Shown: positions 10,048 through 18,303 of the stretch, in pieces
How the letters are laid out: each line of letters starts with the position of its first letter
Position numbering within the stretch: the first letter of the stretch is position 1
From: Chitinophaga costaii
GTDB lineage: Bacteria; Bacteroidota; Bacteroidia; Chitinophagales; Chitinophagaceae
NCBI RefSeq assembly: GCF_900094705.1
Contig: NZ_FMAR01000001.1
Coordinates: forward strand, 310,001-374,000
DNA: 64,000 nt
Direction: 5' to 3'
The notes under the pieces: generated by a model
Database searches by the model: none
The model's input: the letters and a program-made list of their open reading frames with translations, nothing else
Told to the model about the DNA's origin: nothing
Translations under genes and position numbers: made by a program

Positions 10048-10122
10048 TTAAAATTAGTTGATGCATTCTTTTTTCATGGCAGGCTAATGGATATGTAATA
10101 CAGCTTAATTGGTATTGCAAAT

Positions 10123-10152
10123 AAGGGCGTAATATAAATTTATTACGCTCTT
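10123..10152 (+). terminator. Terminator after peroxiredoxin gene
   Basis: AAGGGCGTAATA (10123-10134) pairs with TATTACGCTCTT (10141-10152), 11 of 12 positions matching, with a 6-base loop. It is followed by ATTTATTTATT. It separates the peroxiredoxin gene from the Crp-type gene. Confidence 0.7.
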
Positions 10153-10261
10153 ATTTATTTATTGCTACGAGGATTACAACTTTGTGATAAACAATTAAGC
10201 TGTCATATATTGTGTAAATTTGCATAACCACTTTTCATCTGAATTTTAATGCAAGTTTATT

Positions 10262-10852
10262 ATGCAACATTACGATAGTTTAAAAAAACATGTTCTAAAA
10301 CGTGTTAGTCTTACGGAAAACGAGCTGGAGATATTTTGCAATCATTTCCAGGTCACTAAGGTTAAAAAAAGGCAATTCATTATTCAGCCGAATTTCACAG
10401 CAAAAAGTAGGTACTATGTGGTTCAAGGAGCGCTAAGAGCATACATTGTGGGTGATGAAGGGCAAGATTACACTATTCAGTTAGCCATTGAAGACTGGTG
10501 GATATCTGATTATAACAGTTACATCTATCAGCAACCAGCTACCATGTTTGTTATAGCACTTGAAGCCTCAACTCTATTAGAAATTAGTTTCGAAAACGAA
10601 AAGAAATTAAAATCACTTAACCATAAGTACGAAACTTATTTCCGGATTATCGCCGAAAGCTCTACCGCTTACATGCAACGCAGGATTACAACAGGCCTTA
10701 CCAAATCCGCAGAAGATCGTTTCGAACACTTTCAAGAAAGATACCCTCAACTGATGCAGCGCATTCCCCAGTACGCGCTAGCCTCCTTTTTGGGAATGAC
10801 TACAGAATATCTTTCTAAGCTTCGAAATAAGCGTGTAGACAAAAAAAGTTAA
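10262..10852 (+). CDS. Crp/Fnr family transcriptional regulator
   Basis: A 196-residue regulator. A cyclic-nucleotide-binding-type beta-roll spans about residues 20-115 (VKKRQFIIQPNFTAKSRYYV, GALRAYIVGDEGQDYTIQLA). A dimer helix follows, then a C-terminal helix-turn-helix (RIPQYALASFLGMTTEYLSK). There are no Fe-S-type N-terminal cysteines, so it is of the general Bacteroidota Crp type rather than an oxygen-sensing Fnr. Its stop codon TAA (10850-10852) is the first part of an operator-like element of the downstream AhpD-like gene. It sits between two redox genes that share the same promoter element, which makes it a candidate local regulator. Confidence 0.88.
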   Translation: MQHYDSLKKHVLKRVSLTENELEIFCNHFQVTKVKKRQFIIQPNFTAKSRYYVVQGALRAYIVGDEGQDYTIQLAIEDWWISDYNSYIYQQPATMFVIALEASTLLEISFENEKKLKSLNHKYETYFRIIAESSTAYMQRRITTGLTKSAEDRFEHFQERYPQLMQRIPQYALASFLGMTTEYLSKLRNKRVDKKS

Positions 10853-10938
10853 TCTGGTTCACTCTATTTACTTAAAATATTTCAACGTTTTTTCTTAAAC
10901 CAGTTCATTGGTAACCCTGTTGAATGTTTCCACCTTTG
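10850..10938 (+). promoter_or_regulatory. AhpD-like gene promoter with three elements at 23-bp spacing
   Basis: TAATCTGGTTCA (10850-10861), TAAAATATTTCA (10873-10884) and TAAACCAGTTCA (10896-10907) have centres exactly 23 bp apart. The outer two are close to the pair upstream of the peroxiredoxin gene; the middle one is degenerate. Directly after the third comes TTG (10908-10910), and CACCTTTG (10931-10938) serves as the -7 box. The distance from last element to -7 box is identical in both promoters. The first element overlaps the stop codon of the Crp-type gene. Confidence 0.6.
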
Positions 10939-10975
10939 TATTGTCAATAACGACAATAACTTTAAGAAAATAAAA

Positions 10976-11518
10976 ATGGAAACAACTACAAAATTCACAG
11001 TTCCTCAAAGACATGAAGTATCAGCAGACAACCAGGTAATCTTCGACAACCTTAAAAAAGGTCTTGGATTTGTTCCGAACCTTTATGCATACTTTGGTAA
11101 AAACGATACTGCATTAAAAGATTACCTAACGCTACAGAATCGTAAAAGCACACTCAGTGCAAAAGAACGTGAGGTAGTAAATCTGGTAACCAGCCAGATT
11201 AATGAATGCCGCTATTGCCAATCAGCACACACAGTTTTAGCAAAAATGAATGGATTTACAGAGGATCAAATTATTGAAATTCGTAAAGGTAACGCCACAT
11301 TTAATAATAAGCTGGCAGCCCTTGCGCAGTTAACAGCCGCTGTAGTCAAAAATCACGGCAAAGTGACTGCTGAAATAAAAGAGGCATTTTTTAATGCAGG
11401 ATATACGGAGGCTAACCTGATTGATGTCGTAATCGTTATCGGAGATAAGATGATCAGTAACTACCTGCACAACATCACGGGTATTGAGATTGACTTTCCA
11501 TTAGCAGACGAGCTGTAA
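10976..11518 (+). CDS. Carboxymuconolactone decarboxylase/AhpD-like peroxidase family protein
   Basis: A 180-residue all-helical AhpD-fold protein carrying the redox signature ECRYCQSAHT (C78, C81, H85). This matches the E-x(n)-CxxC-x(3)-H pattern of alkylhydroperoxidase-like members rather than true decarboxylases. It should take part in peroxide reduction, possibly as electron donor to a peroxiredoxin. The ATG is preceded by an A-rich leader, 37 bases after the putative -7 box. It is the last gene of the redox cassette and shares promoter architecture with the peroxiredoxin gene 1.6 kb upstream, so the two are probably co-regulated although transcribed separately. Confidence 0.88.
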   Translation: METTTKFTVPQRHEVSADNQVIFDNLKKGLGFVPNLYAYFGKNDTALKDYLTLQNRKSTLSAKEREVVNLVTSQINECRYCQSAHTVLAKMNGFTEDQIIEIRKGNATFNNKLAALAQLTAAVVKNHGKVTAEIKEAFFNAGYTEANLIDVVIVIGDKMISNYLHNITGIEIDFPLADEL

Positions 11519-11679
11519 AAATTTCCTAACAAAAAACATCATATCCACCGCTATTTTAAGCGGCTGCCATTGCAATATCACTTCATAAGCCTGTTGTAGG
11601 AGGTGTTCACTTATTGCCTGGTATTCATGAGCTCAGTGAGGGGGCAACTGGTCTTTGCAGGCCAGTATCTCATCTGGGT

Positions 11680-12261
11680 TTATAATTGAGCCAGTATTAA
11701 AGGCAATAAAACCGACAAGTAAGCCAATTGAAATTCAGGAACCACGTGCTGCAGCTGCATGCGCAACAATTTAATACCCTCGAACAAATTATTATACACC
11801 GTTCTCTTGCAAAGGCCTGTTTGCTCCACAATCTGTTCGGTAGTTTTACCCTGATAAAATTTGAGATAGATCACCTTGCGGCACCGATCCGGCAACTGCA
11901 GGTAGGCGTTACGTACGCTGCTTACAAACATTTCATTTTGCTGCAGCACTTCCAGCTGACTAACGGTATTAGTAGTGTAGTCTTCCGGAAGTTCAGTTAA
12001 CCTTTCCCGCGTGTGGCGACTGGCACGGTAATGGTCTATTAACCGCCGTTTGAAGCCAGTGGTAAGATAACTAACAGGCGAGACAATGGTAGCAGTATCG
12101 ATATCTTTTTCCAGTAAGTCCAGGAAAAACTGATTCACGATATCTTTTACCGTTTCTGCATCCAGCCCAAATTTAATGCCCATGGCCAGAAACTTTTCAT
12201 AATAACCGCTATACCAGGATGTCACCTGATCTCTATACCCGTTGACAGCACTCATAAACAA
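11680..12261 (-). CDS. ECF RNA polymerase sigma factor
   Basis: A 193-residue sigma-70 family (ECF) factor. Region 2 is recognisable in the first half (VKDIVNQFFLDLLEK, SYLTTGFKRRLIDHYR). Region 4 has the helix-turn-helix LPDRCRKVIYLKFYQGKTTE then IVEQTGLCKRTVYNNL. The protein ends in a hydrophobic tail (QLAYLSVLLPLILAQL) beyond region 4, which is not usual for short ECF factors. It starts 27 bases after the GH27 gene on the same strand, so the two are probably co-transcribed. It is the expected partner of the FecR protein at 7961-9010, despite the intervening redox cassette. Confidence 0.88.
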   Translation of the reverse strand: MFMSAVNGYRDQVTSWYSGYYEKFLAMGIKFGLDAETVKDIVNQFFLDLLEKDIDTATIVSPVSYLTTGFKRRLIDHYRASRHTRERLTELPEDYTTNTVSQLEVLQQNEMFVSSVRNAYLQLPDRCRKVIYLKFYQGKTTEQIVEQTGLCKRTVYNNLFEGIKLLRMQLQHVVPEFQLAYLSVLLPLILAQL

Positions 12262-12288
12262 TCGATTTATAGCAAAATGATCACACTG

Positions 12289-13509
12289 TTATGGTTGGGT
12301 AAACACATAAACTTCACATGCATGCGGTGCTAGCTTATAGGCAAGCATGCGGCCAGCCGTTATGTTCTTCTGCCCGAAAATAAGATGGCAACGGGCAAAC
12401 GTCCCACTGCTAGCCAAATCGCGTCCAAGACTTAACTGTCCGCTTTGCAAACTATCAGACCTGTTTAAAACGCATATGGCCATTCTCCCGCCAGCCAGTT
12501 CCTTTTTTAAAACCTGTATCCCATTTTGTTTAAAAACTGTTACCGCCTGCCTACCTAGGGTATCCTGGTCTATTGCGATCAGGTCTTTATTATTCAGCAG
12601 CTGCAGGCTTTGGGCGGATAGCTGCCGGAGATCGGAATTCACCACCAATGGCGCTGCCAGCATGCACCACAGGGCAAAATGAGCTGCATATTCTGTGGGC
12701 GTGCAGCCCACCCCGTTATTCCCTGCGCTAGAAGACGATCCCTTTCCATTGAGTCCCACCATCAACATGTCAGGATCATTCCATCCGCCAGGCCCTGCAT
12801 ACTGGGCAATATGTTCCTCCTGGTCGAACACCTCCAAAATACCCGTAAGTTTATCGTTGTGCGACTGCCATACATCGCGCAAATCCCAGGTGGTGCGCCA
12901 CAAGTTACCACCAGCTGCCCTCGCCCATAACCAAGGCTTAAGCTGACCCCATTCACAAATAGCATATACAATAGGACGACCGGTAGCCTTTAGGGCATCC
13001 CCCATTTTTTTATACCGGGCAAATGCAATGCTTACATCCTGCGGTGCATTGCAATAATCATATTTCAGATAATCAATCCCCCATGATGCAAAAGTTGCGG
13101 CGTCTTGTTCTTCAAAATTATAGCTACCCGTAACGCCTCCACAGGTAAGCATGGCAGCATCGGAATAGATACCAAGTTTCAGTCCACGGGCATGCAGGTA
13201 ATCGGCCAATGCCTTCATCCCATGCGGAAAACGAACCGCGTCTGGCACCAGGTTATTTTGTGCATCCCGGCCTCCCGTCCACAAATCATCTATAATGATA
13301 TATTCATAACCAGCAGCCTTCATCCCGTTTGCCACCATAGCATCGCCCATTTGCCGCAAAATGGTGTCGCTGATGCGACCTTCAAAAAAATTCCAACTAT
13401 TCCATCCCATAGGCGGCGTGGTACAAAGACCCTCCTTTGCCAACATCGACTGCGAATATCCGGACATCGCAAGCACGCATCCGCATAGCAGTGAAAACAA
13501 TTTGTTCAT
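12289..13509 (-). CDS. GH27 family alpha-galactosidase (melibiase)
   Basis: A 406-residue secreted enzyme. An N-terminal signal peptide (1-20, ending GYSQ) is followed by the GH27 TIM barrel starting TPPMGWNSWNFFEG. The catalytic nucleophile is D151 in YLKYDYCN and the acid/base is D209 in LWRTTWDLRD. Other family landmarks are IIIDDLW, KLGIYSDA and GGWNDPDML. A C-terminal beta-sandwich ends at VYVFTQP. It removes terminal alpha-D-galactose (some members remove beta-L-arabinopyranose). It is the first gene of the minus-strand glycan locus, followed closely by the sigma factor. Confidence 0.93.
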   Translation of the reverse strand: MNKLFSLLCGCVLAMSGYSQSMLAKEGLCTTPPMGWNSWNFFEGRISDTILRQMGDAMVANGMKAAGYEYIIIDDLWTGGRDAQNNLVPDAVRFPHGMKALADYLHARGLKLGIYSDAAMLTCGGVTGSYNFEEQDAATFASWGIDYLKYDYCNAPQDVSIAFARYKKMGDALKATGRPIVYAICEWGQLKPWLWARAAGGNLWRTTWDLRDVWQSHNDKLTGILEVFDQEEHIAQYAGPGGWNDPDMLMVGLNGKGSSSSAGNNGVGCTPTEYAAHFALWCMLAAPLVVNSDLRQLSAQSLQLLNNKDLIAIDQDTLGRQAVTVFKQNGIQVLKKELAGGRMAICVLNRSDSLQSGQLSLGRDLASSGTFARCHLIFGQKNITAGRMLAYKLAPHACEVYVFTQP

Positions 13510-14484
13510 TGCAGATTTCTATTTAAATAATTTAATGGGCCTTCGTTATTAAGATGTGATTATTATACTGATCTTGTCCATATTGTTACCACGATGATGG
13601 TTGCAGGGGAATTACACAAGTGGATAAACTTTATTACGGGACTCAAAAACCCAAAATACAGGTACGTATAGATAGCAAGGCATAACCAGTGTATGTAATC
13701 TTTGCATAGGCAACCCTATCTTTATCTATTGACTGAAAGCCGTAGCCCTTATTCCATTTTAAATCTTCAGCACGCTATCTTAAAATACCCATTTTAAACT
13801 GAGTATCCTATATGTTGTTATTACGAAAACTATAACATGGAACTAAAAAATTTTGGCCGACACTTATAGGATGCAGCTTACTTCACTACATCACCCTATT
13901 ATGACATTATCTATACTTTTCAAAAACACCAACCCATTTTGTGAACATCCATTCCGGATCTACATTCCAGGTACAAAGATCCATTTAAGCCTTTTAAAGA
14001 ATCATTCGTAAAGCCAACACAACGATATTATTTCCAAGATATAAATTTCCAGCATAGAAAATTACTATTACTCATTAAAAATTGAGATCAAACGATTGCG
14101 TAGAAGTTGTTAGCGACCCTTCCCGCTATCCATTTTTAAGATTATGTTAAACCAGTATTATGTAATGGTAAAATTACTCTTCCTTTCAGTAGCCAGGATG
14201 CAGGTTCTAAAAAAACGGAATGCGATGAATCAAATTCGAAGTATTGGGTGGAAAGGTCTGGCTTGATGAATACAGGAACTGTTTAAACCCGGATGCCGGC
14301 CTTACATGTTTAATTGTGGCATTTATTTGCTTTTACAATTTGATAATCAATAAATTAAATAGTGTATTTATTAAAATAATTTTTAATATAGTACTAAGAA
14401 TAAAGCGTATTTTGTAGCATCTAATTGCTCGATCCTATCGAAATCAAGCACCGTATTAATAAAAAACCCTTACTTATCATTAAA
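13510..14484. other. AT-rich gap with no supported gene
   Basis: About 975 bases between the diverging GH27 and SRPBCC genes. All frames are interrupted often. A short protein-like stretch (KFEVLGGKVWLDEYRN, around 14235-14285) suggests decayed coding sequence but I cannot assign a family. The 3' end must hold the promoters of the plus-strand gene; I see only a weak TATTTTG at about 14409-14415. No repeats or RNA structure stood out. Confidence 0.5.
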
Positions 14485-15450
14485 ATGTTTGAAACTGTAC
14501 AGCATAGTGTTACGACAAACAGAAAAATAATTGCGATTGCGATATCCTGTACGATTGGATGGATTTTAGCTTTTCTTGCAACAAATGTTTTCCAGGACTA
14601 TGAGGTGGGGCTGTTTATATGGCTACCATTAGTAATGGGCTGTACTTCTACCATACTGGTGGCTTATAAAAATCAGACTAATAAAAAACTATTAAGAAAT
14701 ATCGCATATGCCACCTTAGGCATATTCTGTTTGGGGATGCTAATTTTTGCATGGGAAGGAGTAATATGCCTGATCATGGCCGCTCCGCTTGGACTGCTAT
14801 CTACATATATCGGTTACCGCATTGGGTACCTTGTTATTAAAGGGAAAATGAAGGATAATACGATCACCGTAATGATCCTGTTTATATGTTCTGTTCCTGC
14901 ACTTATGGCGTTTGAAAATTCCAATGGAGGGAAAGAGGAACTACGCTGTGTAACAACAACCATAGAAATAAATGCCAGCCCCGCCACTGTTTGGAAGAAT
15001 GTAATTGAATTTCCACCGCTTGCGGAACCATCGGAATTTATCTTTAAATCGGGAATTGCTTACCCAATAAATGCGCAAATAAGTGGACATGGTGTAGGCG
15101 CAATAAGACATTGCAATTTCTCAACAGGTAGTTTTATAGAACCTATAACGGTGTGGGATAATGCCAAGCTTTTAAAATTTGATGTGGATTCCCAGCCGGA
15201 GCCTTTAAAAGAAATCAGTTTTTATAACAACCTTCATCCAAACCATCTTCATGGTTATTGGATATCCAAGGGAGGACAATTTAAGTTAACCCAATTACCA
15301 AACGGCCATACCTTACTTGAAGGCAGCACCTGGTACATAAATAAAATTAAACCAGATTTTTATTGGACTTTATGGAGCGATTATATCGTTCATACCATTC
15401 ACACGCGGGTATTGGAACATATTAAGATGCACGCGGAACAAGCATCGTAA
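14485..15450 (+). CDS. Membrane protein with C-terminal SRPBCC (START-like) domain
   Basis: From the ATG at 14485 the product is 321 residues; a TTG 20 codons upstream is less likely. The first half has about five membrane helices (for example IIAIAISCTIGWILAFLA, LFIWLPLVMGC, FCLGMLIFAW, VICLIMAAPLGLLSTYIGY, ITVMILFICSVPALMAF). The second half is a soluble SRPBCC ligand-binding domain beginning TTTIEINASPATVWKNVIEF and ending near WYINKIKPDFYWTLW. SRPBCC proteins bind hydrophobic ligands or act as cyclases. The ligand is unknown, and the domain probably faces one side of the inner membrane. No operon partner is visible. Confidence 0.75.
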   Translation: MFETVQHSVTTNRKIIAIAISCTIGWILAFLATNVFQDYEVGLFIWLPLVMGCTSTILVAYKNQTNKKLLRNIAYATLGIFCLGMLIFAWEGVICLIMAAPLGLLSTYIGYRIGYLVIKGKMKDNTITVMILFICSVPALMAFENSNGGKEELRCVTTTIEINASPATVWKNVIEFPPLAEPSEFIFKSGIAYPINAQISGHGVGAIRHCNFSTGSFIEPITVWDNAKLLKFDVDSQPEPLKEISFYNNLHPNHLHGYWISKGGQFKLTQLPNGHTLLEGSTWYINKIKPDFYWTLWSDYIVHTIHTRVLEHIKMHAEQAS

Positions 15451-15919
15451 TTTTACATGCTACTATTTATGGGAAGCCCTGCACAACGCCTGAAAGATAT
15501 CTTTTCTAAAGTAAACAATATGTAAGCAGCTGGAGCGTAAAAGACCGGGTAAGTAGTTGTTGCTATAAACTCCAGCGGTCCCATGTCCCCAATAATACCA
15601 ATAAACCCCATGTAAAATCATGCCACGGTATATTAACCATCCGCGTAGCAAGGCATGATATGGCAGCGCTGTGATTATTTTACCCTGCTGGGGAAGATGG
15701 AATGTAGACAACGGAGGACCGGCTAGCTCCGCTGGAAGCCCCCCACTGCAGGTCCGTGCGCAAGCAACGCAGCGATCAACCCCTCCCCAAAAAAGCCGGT
15801 ATCCTTCTTGTGTAAAAAAAGGAAGAACCGGTCTGCGCTAAAAAATACCTGGTAAAAAATCGCTTCCTGCTTATAAAAAATTACACAGCGCTGCCTAAAA
15901 ACTTTACAACTTTTTCACC
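15451..15919. other. Intergenic region without supported genes
   Basis: The gap between the SRPBCC gene and the DUF1440 gene. An 82-codon minus-strand frame (15463-15711) lacks protein-like composition and a promoter. The sequence has several short GC-rich complementary pieces (ACTCCAGCGG near 15567, AGCTCCGCTGG near 15726) but no convincing structure. Confidence 0.4.
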
Positions 15920-16441
15920 ATGAACAACCTCACAAAAGATATCATCAAAGGCGTGGCCGCCGGATTATTTGCATCGTGGATCAAATCGATAGCAGAACCT
16001 CCATTGCAGCGGGTAGGCGAAAAGTATTTCCCCCCCAAAGCAGGACAACTAAGCTTGAAAGGCGCCGATGTATTACACCAGCCTGAAAATATGCCCCCAT
16101 CCATATTGGCCAAAAAAGTTTACCATGCCACTACCGGAAAGGAATTATCCAAACAGCAAGCACTCACATCGATGAAGGTAATTCATTATGCCTTGGGTAC
16201 GGTGATCGGATTAACGTATGTGCGGTTGGTAAACCGGCATGAAAAATTAAAAATAGAAGCAGGCCTTACCGCCGGAGCAGCCGTATGGGCTGCCACCCAT
16301 GGCAGTGTAGTACCAGCACTCGGCTTGCAGGGGAAAGTGAAAGAGATGCCCAGCGCTTGGTGGGTATGGGAGTTCGGATCCCACCTGGTATTTGGCGTGG
16401 CTATGGAACAAAGCAGACAATTGTTAAATAAGATTTTTTGA
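15920..16441 (+). CDS. DUF1440 (YagU-like) membrane protein
   Basis: A 173-residue membrane protein of the DUF1440 family. Its features are an N-terminal amphipathic/hydrophobic segment (KDIIKGVAAGLFASWIKSI), a proline-rich loop with PPLQRVGEKYFPP, a helix IHYALGTVIGLTYVRL, a helix AGLTAGAAVWAATHGSVVPA and a C-terminal helix GSHLVFGVAMEQSRQLL. The E. coli relative YagU has been linked to acid tolerance, but no mechanism is known. The ATG follows an ACAACTTTTTCACC leader. No operon partner is visible. Confidence 0.8.
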   Translation: MNNLTKDIIKGVAAGLFASWIKSIAEPPLQRVGEKYFPPKAGQLSLKGADVLHQPENMPPSILAKKVYHATTGKELSKQQALTSMKVIHYALGTVIGLTYVRLVNRHEKLKIEAGLTAGAAVWAATHGSVVPALGLQGKVKEMPSAWWVWEFGSHLVFGVAMEQSRQLLNKIF

Positions 16442-16567
16442 CTTCTTTTTTTCATTGCCTTGTCTGCCAAAATAAAAAAGAATGAACTGTCCTGTCATCA
16501 AAATAGTCAGCATTTCTATTGCTGGGCTAACAACTATTTACATGCACAGATCATAAAAATAGGTACA

Positions 16568-17683
16568 ATGAAACCAGCTACTAAATTAACTTTCTTATGT
16601 GTATGTTTATTCATCCATACGATAAGCTTGGCACAGCACAACTACGAAATCATTGCCCGCTTATCACCACCAGACCCGGACGTATCAGGTATAGCCGTAA
16701 GCTCAGATAACAGGGTATTCCTTGGTTTTCCAAGACATGCAGATAACCACAAATCCTTTGCATTGGCAGAATTAGTAAATGGCCAACCCATACCTTTTCC
16801 TAACAAAACATATGTTTATCCATCGGAGAAACCCTACGGCGAATGGTTAGTATCACCTCACGGCATATACATGGACCAACACGATGTGTTGTGGGTGCTG
16901 GACGATGGAAAACGTGACGGAATAAAAGGTATACCGGAAGGTGCCGCCAAAGTAGTAGCCATAGATATTCATTCAAAAAAAATATTGCACACCCTCATCA
17001 TCCCCAAGCCGGTACTATCAGATGATGCGCATTATAACGACCTGCGCGTGGACCTGTCTCATGGCGAACAAGGTACGGTGTACATTGCCAATTCCGGCTT
17101 TGGTGAAAATTTTTCCCTGGTCGTCATAGACGTGGCATCGGGCAGCACACGCGAAGTATTGCGCAACCATTACAGCACTTCACCAGCACCCGGCTTCATG
17201 GGTTTCCTGGAAGGTAAGCCGCATGTGTATGATTTCAAACACCAAACTTTTCCAAACGGAGGTGCCGACGGCCTGGCGCTGAACGCTGATCGTAAAAAAC
17301 TATATTGGACGGCCATCACCGGTCGCCGGTTGTATAGTCTGCCCACCGCCCTGCTCAGCAATCCTACTGTCACTGATCAGCAATTGGCCGATTCAGTAAT
17401 GTTTGATGGGGAACACCCCGCCTGCGATGGACTAGCCGAAGACGAAAAAGGCAATATCTATTTCGGAGCCTTTGAACAACAAGCTATCCTGCAAAGAACA
17501 CCGGATGGCCAATACCACTTGCTGGCATATGATAAAGATAATTTCGTATGGCCCGACGGACTGGCCTATCGTAATGGCTACGTGTATGTAACCCTCGGCC
17601 AGTGGAACCGGCTACCGTCTTTTAATGAAGGAGAGGACAAACGTAAACCTCCTTTCCTGGTGATAAGGATAAAAGTGCTATGA
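16568..17683 (+). CDS. Secreted yellow/major-royal-jelly-like beta-propeller protein
   Basis: A 371-residue protein from the ATG at 16568, chosen because a clean signal peptide follows (KLTFLCVCLFIHTISLAQ). The remainder is a six-bladed propeller of the SMP-30/yellow (MRJP) class. Characteristic pieces are VSGIAVSSDNRVFLGFPRHA, SPHGIYMDQHDVLWVLDDGK, YIANSGFGE, NGGADGLALNADRKKLYWT and WPDGLAYRNGYVYVTLGQWN. Relatives are annotated as L-dopachrome-tautomerase-related or gluconolactonase-like, but bacterial functions are mostly unproven. It is expected in the periplasm or outside the cell. Confidence 0.82.
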   Translation: MKPATKLTFLCVCLFIHTISLAQHNYEIIARLSPPDPDVSGIAVSSDNRVFLGFPRHADNHKSFALAELVNGQPIPFPNKTYVYPSEKPYGEWLVSPHGIYMDQHDVLWVLDDGKRDGIKGIPEGAAKVVAIDIHSKKILHTLIIPKPVLSDDAHYNDLRVDLSHGEQGTVYIANSGFGENFSLVVIDVASGSTREVLRNHYSTSPAPGFMGFLEGKPHVYDFKHQTFPNGGADGLALNADRKKLYWTAITGRRLYSLPTALLSNPTVTDQQLADSVMFDGEHPACDGLAEDEKGNIYFGAFEQQAILQRTPDGQYHLLAYDKDNFVWPDGLAYRNGYVYVTLGQWNRLPSFNEGEDKRKPPFLVIRIKVL

Positions 17684-17771
17684 GATTGTTTGTTGAAACC
17701 CGGTATAATAATGCCCTCCTGCCAGCTCTTTCCAATTAATTTGTTTTCCTACTCACCCCAACAATCCGGAC

Positions 17772-18215
17772 GCCAAGATATTAATCCAACCCATTTTATA
17801 CCTCTCCGACTTCATTAAAAAAAACCGGTCTATTTACTACGATAACCTTATAAGAGTTTCTGAAAAAAACGACATGGAGCAATGGTTAAAATTTTTCCTG
17901 ACAGGCATTATTGAAACTGCTAAAACTGCGATTGATACACTCCATCGAATAATTAGTTTACAGAACCGCCTGGAAAAGGAAACGATTATCTCCCTGGGCA
18001 AACGCATTCCCAACGCAAGCGCGTTATTGCAGTACCTCTACAAACAACCTATTGTCACTGCTTCCGATATCATCCAGCACCTGGATATAACCAAACCTAC
18101 AGCCCATACACTGTTGAAAAATTTCACAACACTTGGAATTTTGAAAGAGCAAACTGGTTATCGCAGAAATAGGGTATTTGTTTTCTCTGACTACCTGCAT
18201 TTATTTAATAGCTAA
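17772..18215 (+). pseudogene. 5'-truncated Fic family protein (C-terminal remnant)
   Basis: The frame reads the C-terminal third of a Fic protein: ILIQPILYLSDFIKKNRSIY then YDNLIRVSEKNDMEQWLKFF, followed by a winged helix (ASDIIQHLDITKPTAHTLLK). The conserved Fic motif HPFxxGNG and all of the catalytic domain are absent. Recognisable homology starts near 17772 with no start codon there; an ATG at 17874 would give only 113 residues. A complete relative would AMPylate target proteins; this remnant cannot. It sits just outside the left copy of the ssrA attachment repeat, so it may record an earlier insertion or deletion. Confidence 0.75.
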
Positions 18216-18242
18216 AAAATACTGGCGGATGCCTAAAATAAA

Positions 18243-18274
18243 AATGCTTTGATACCAAATGATACCAAAGCATT
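18243..18274 (-). terminator. Orphan terminator next to ssrA-end copy
   Basis: AATGCTTTG (18243-18251) and CAAAGCATT (18266-18274) form a perfect 9-bp stem. On the minus strand the stem is followed by TTTATTTTA. Read on that strand it comes directly after the copied ssrA 3' end, so it looks like the original ssrA terminator, now 2.5 kb from the gene. Confidence 0.65.
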
Positions 18275-18281
18275 ACATTCT

Positions 18282-18303
18282 GTGGAGCTGGCAGGAATCG
18301 AAC
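18282..18303 (-). repeat. Attachment-site copy of ssrA 3' end (left)
   Basis: The 22 bases match 20819-20840, the T-arm and acceptor end of the tmRNA gene, at 21 of 22 positions and in the same orientation. tmRNA 3' ends are classic integration targets of tyrosine recombinases, so the pair is read as attL/attR of a 2537-bp island. Confidence 0.8.

Noticed and set aside
15463-15711. 82-codon minus-strand open frame
   Set aside because: No promoter, no protein-like pattern of hydrophobic residues, no family recognised.
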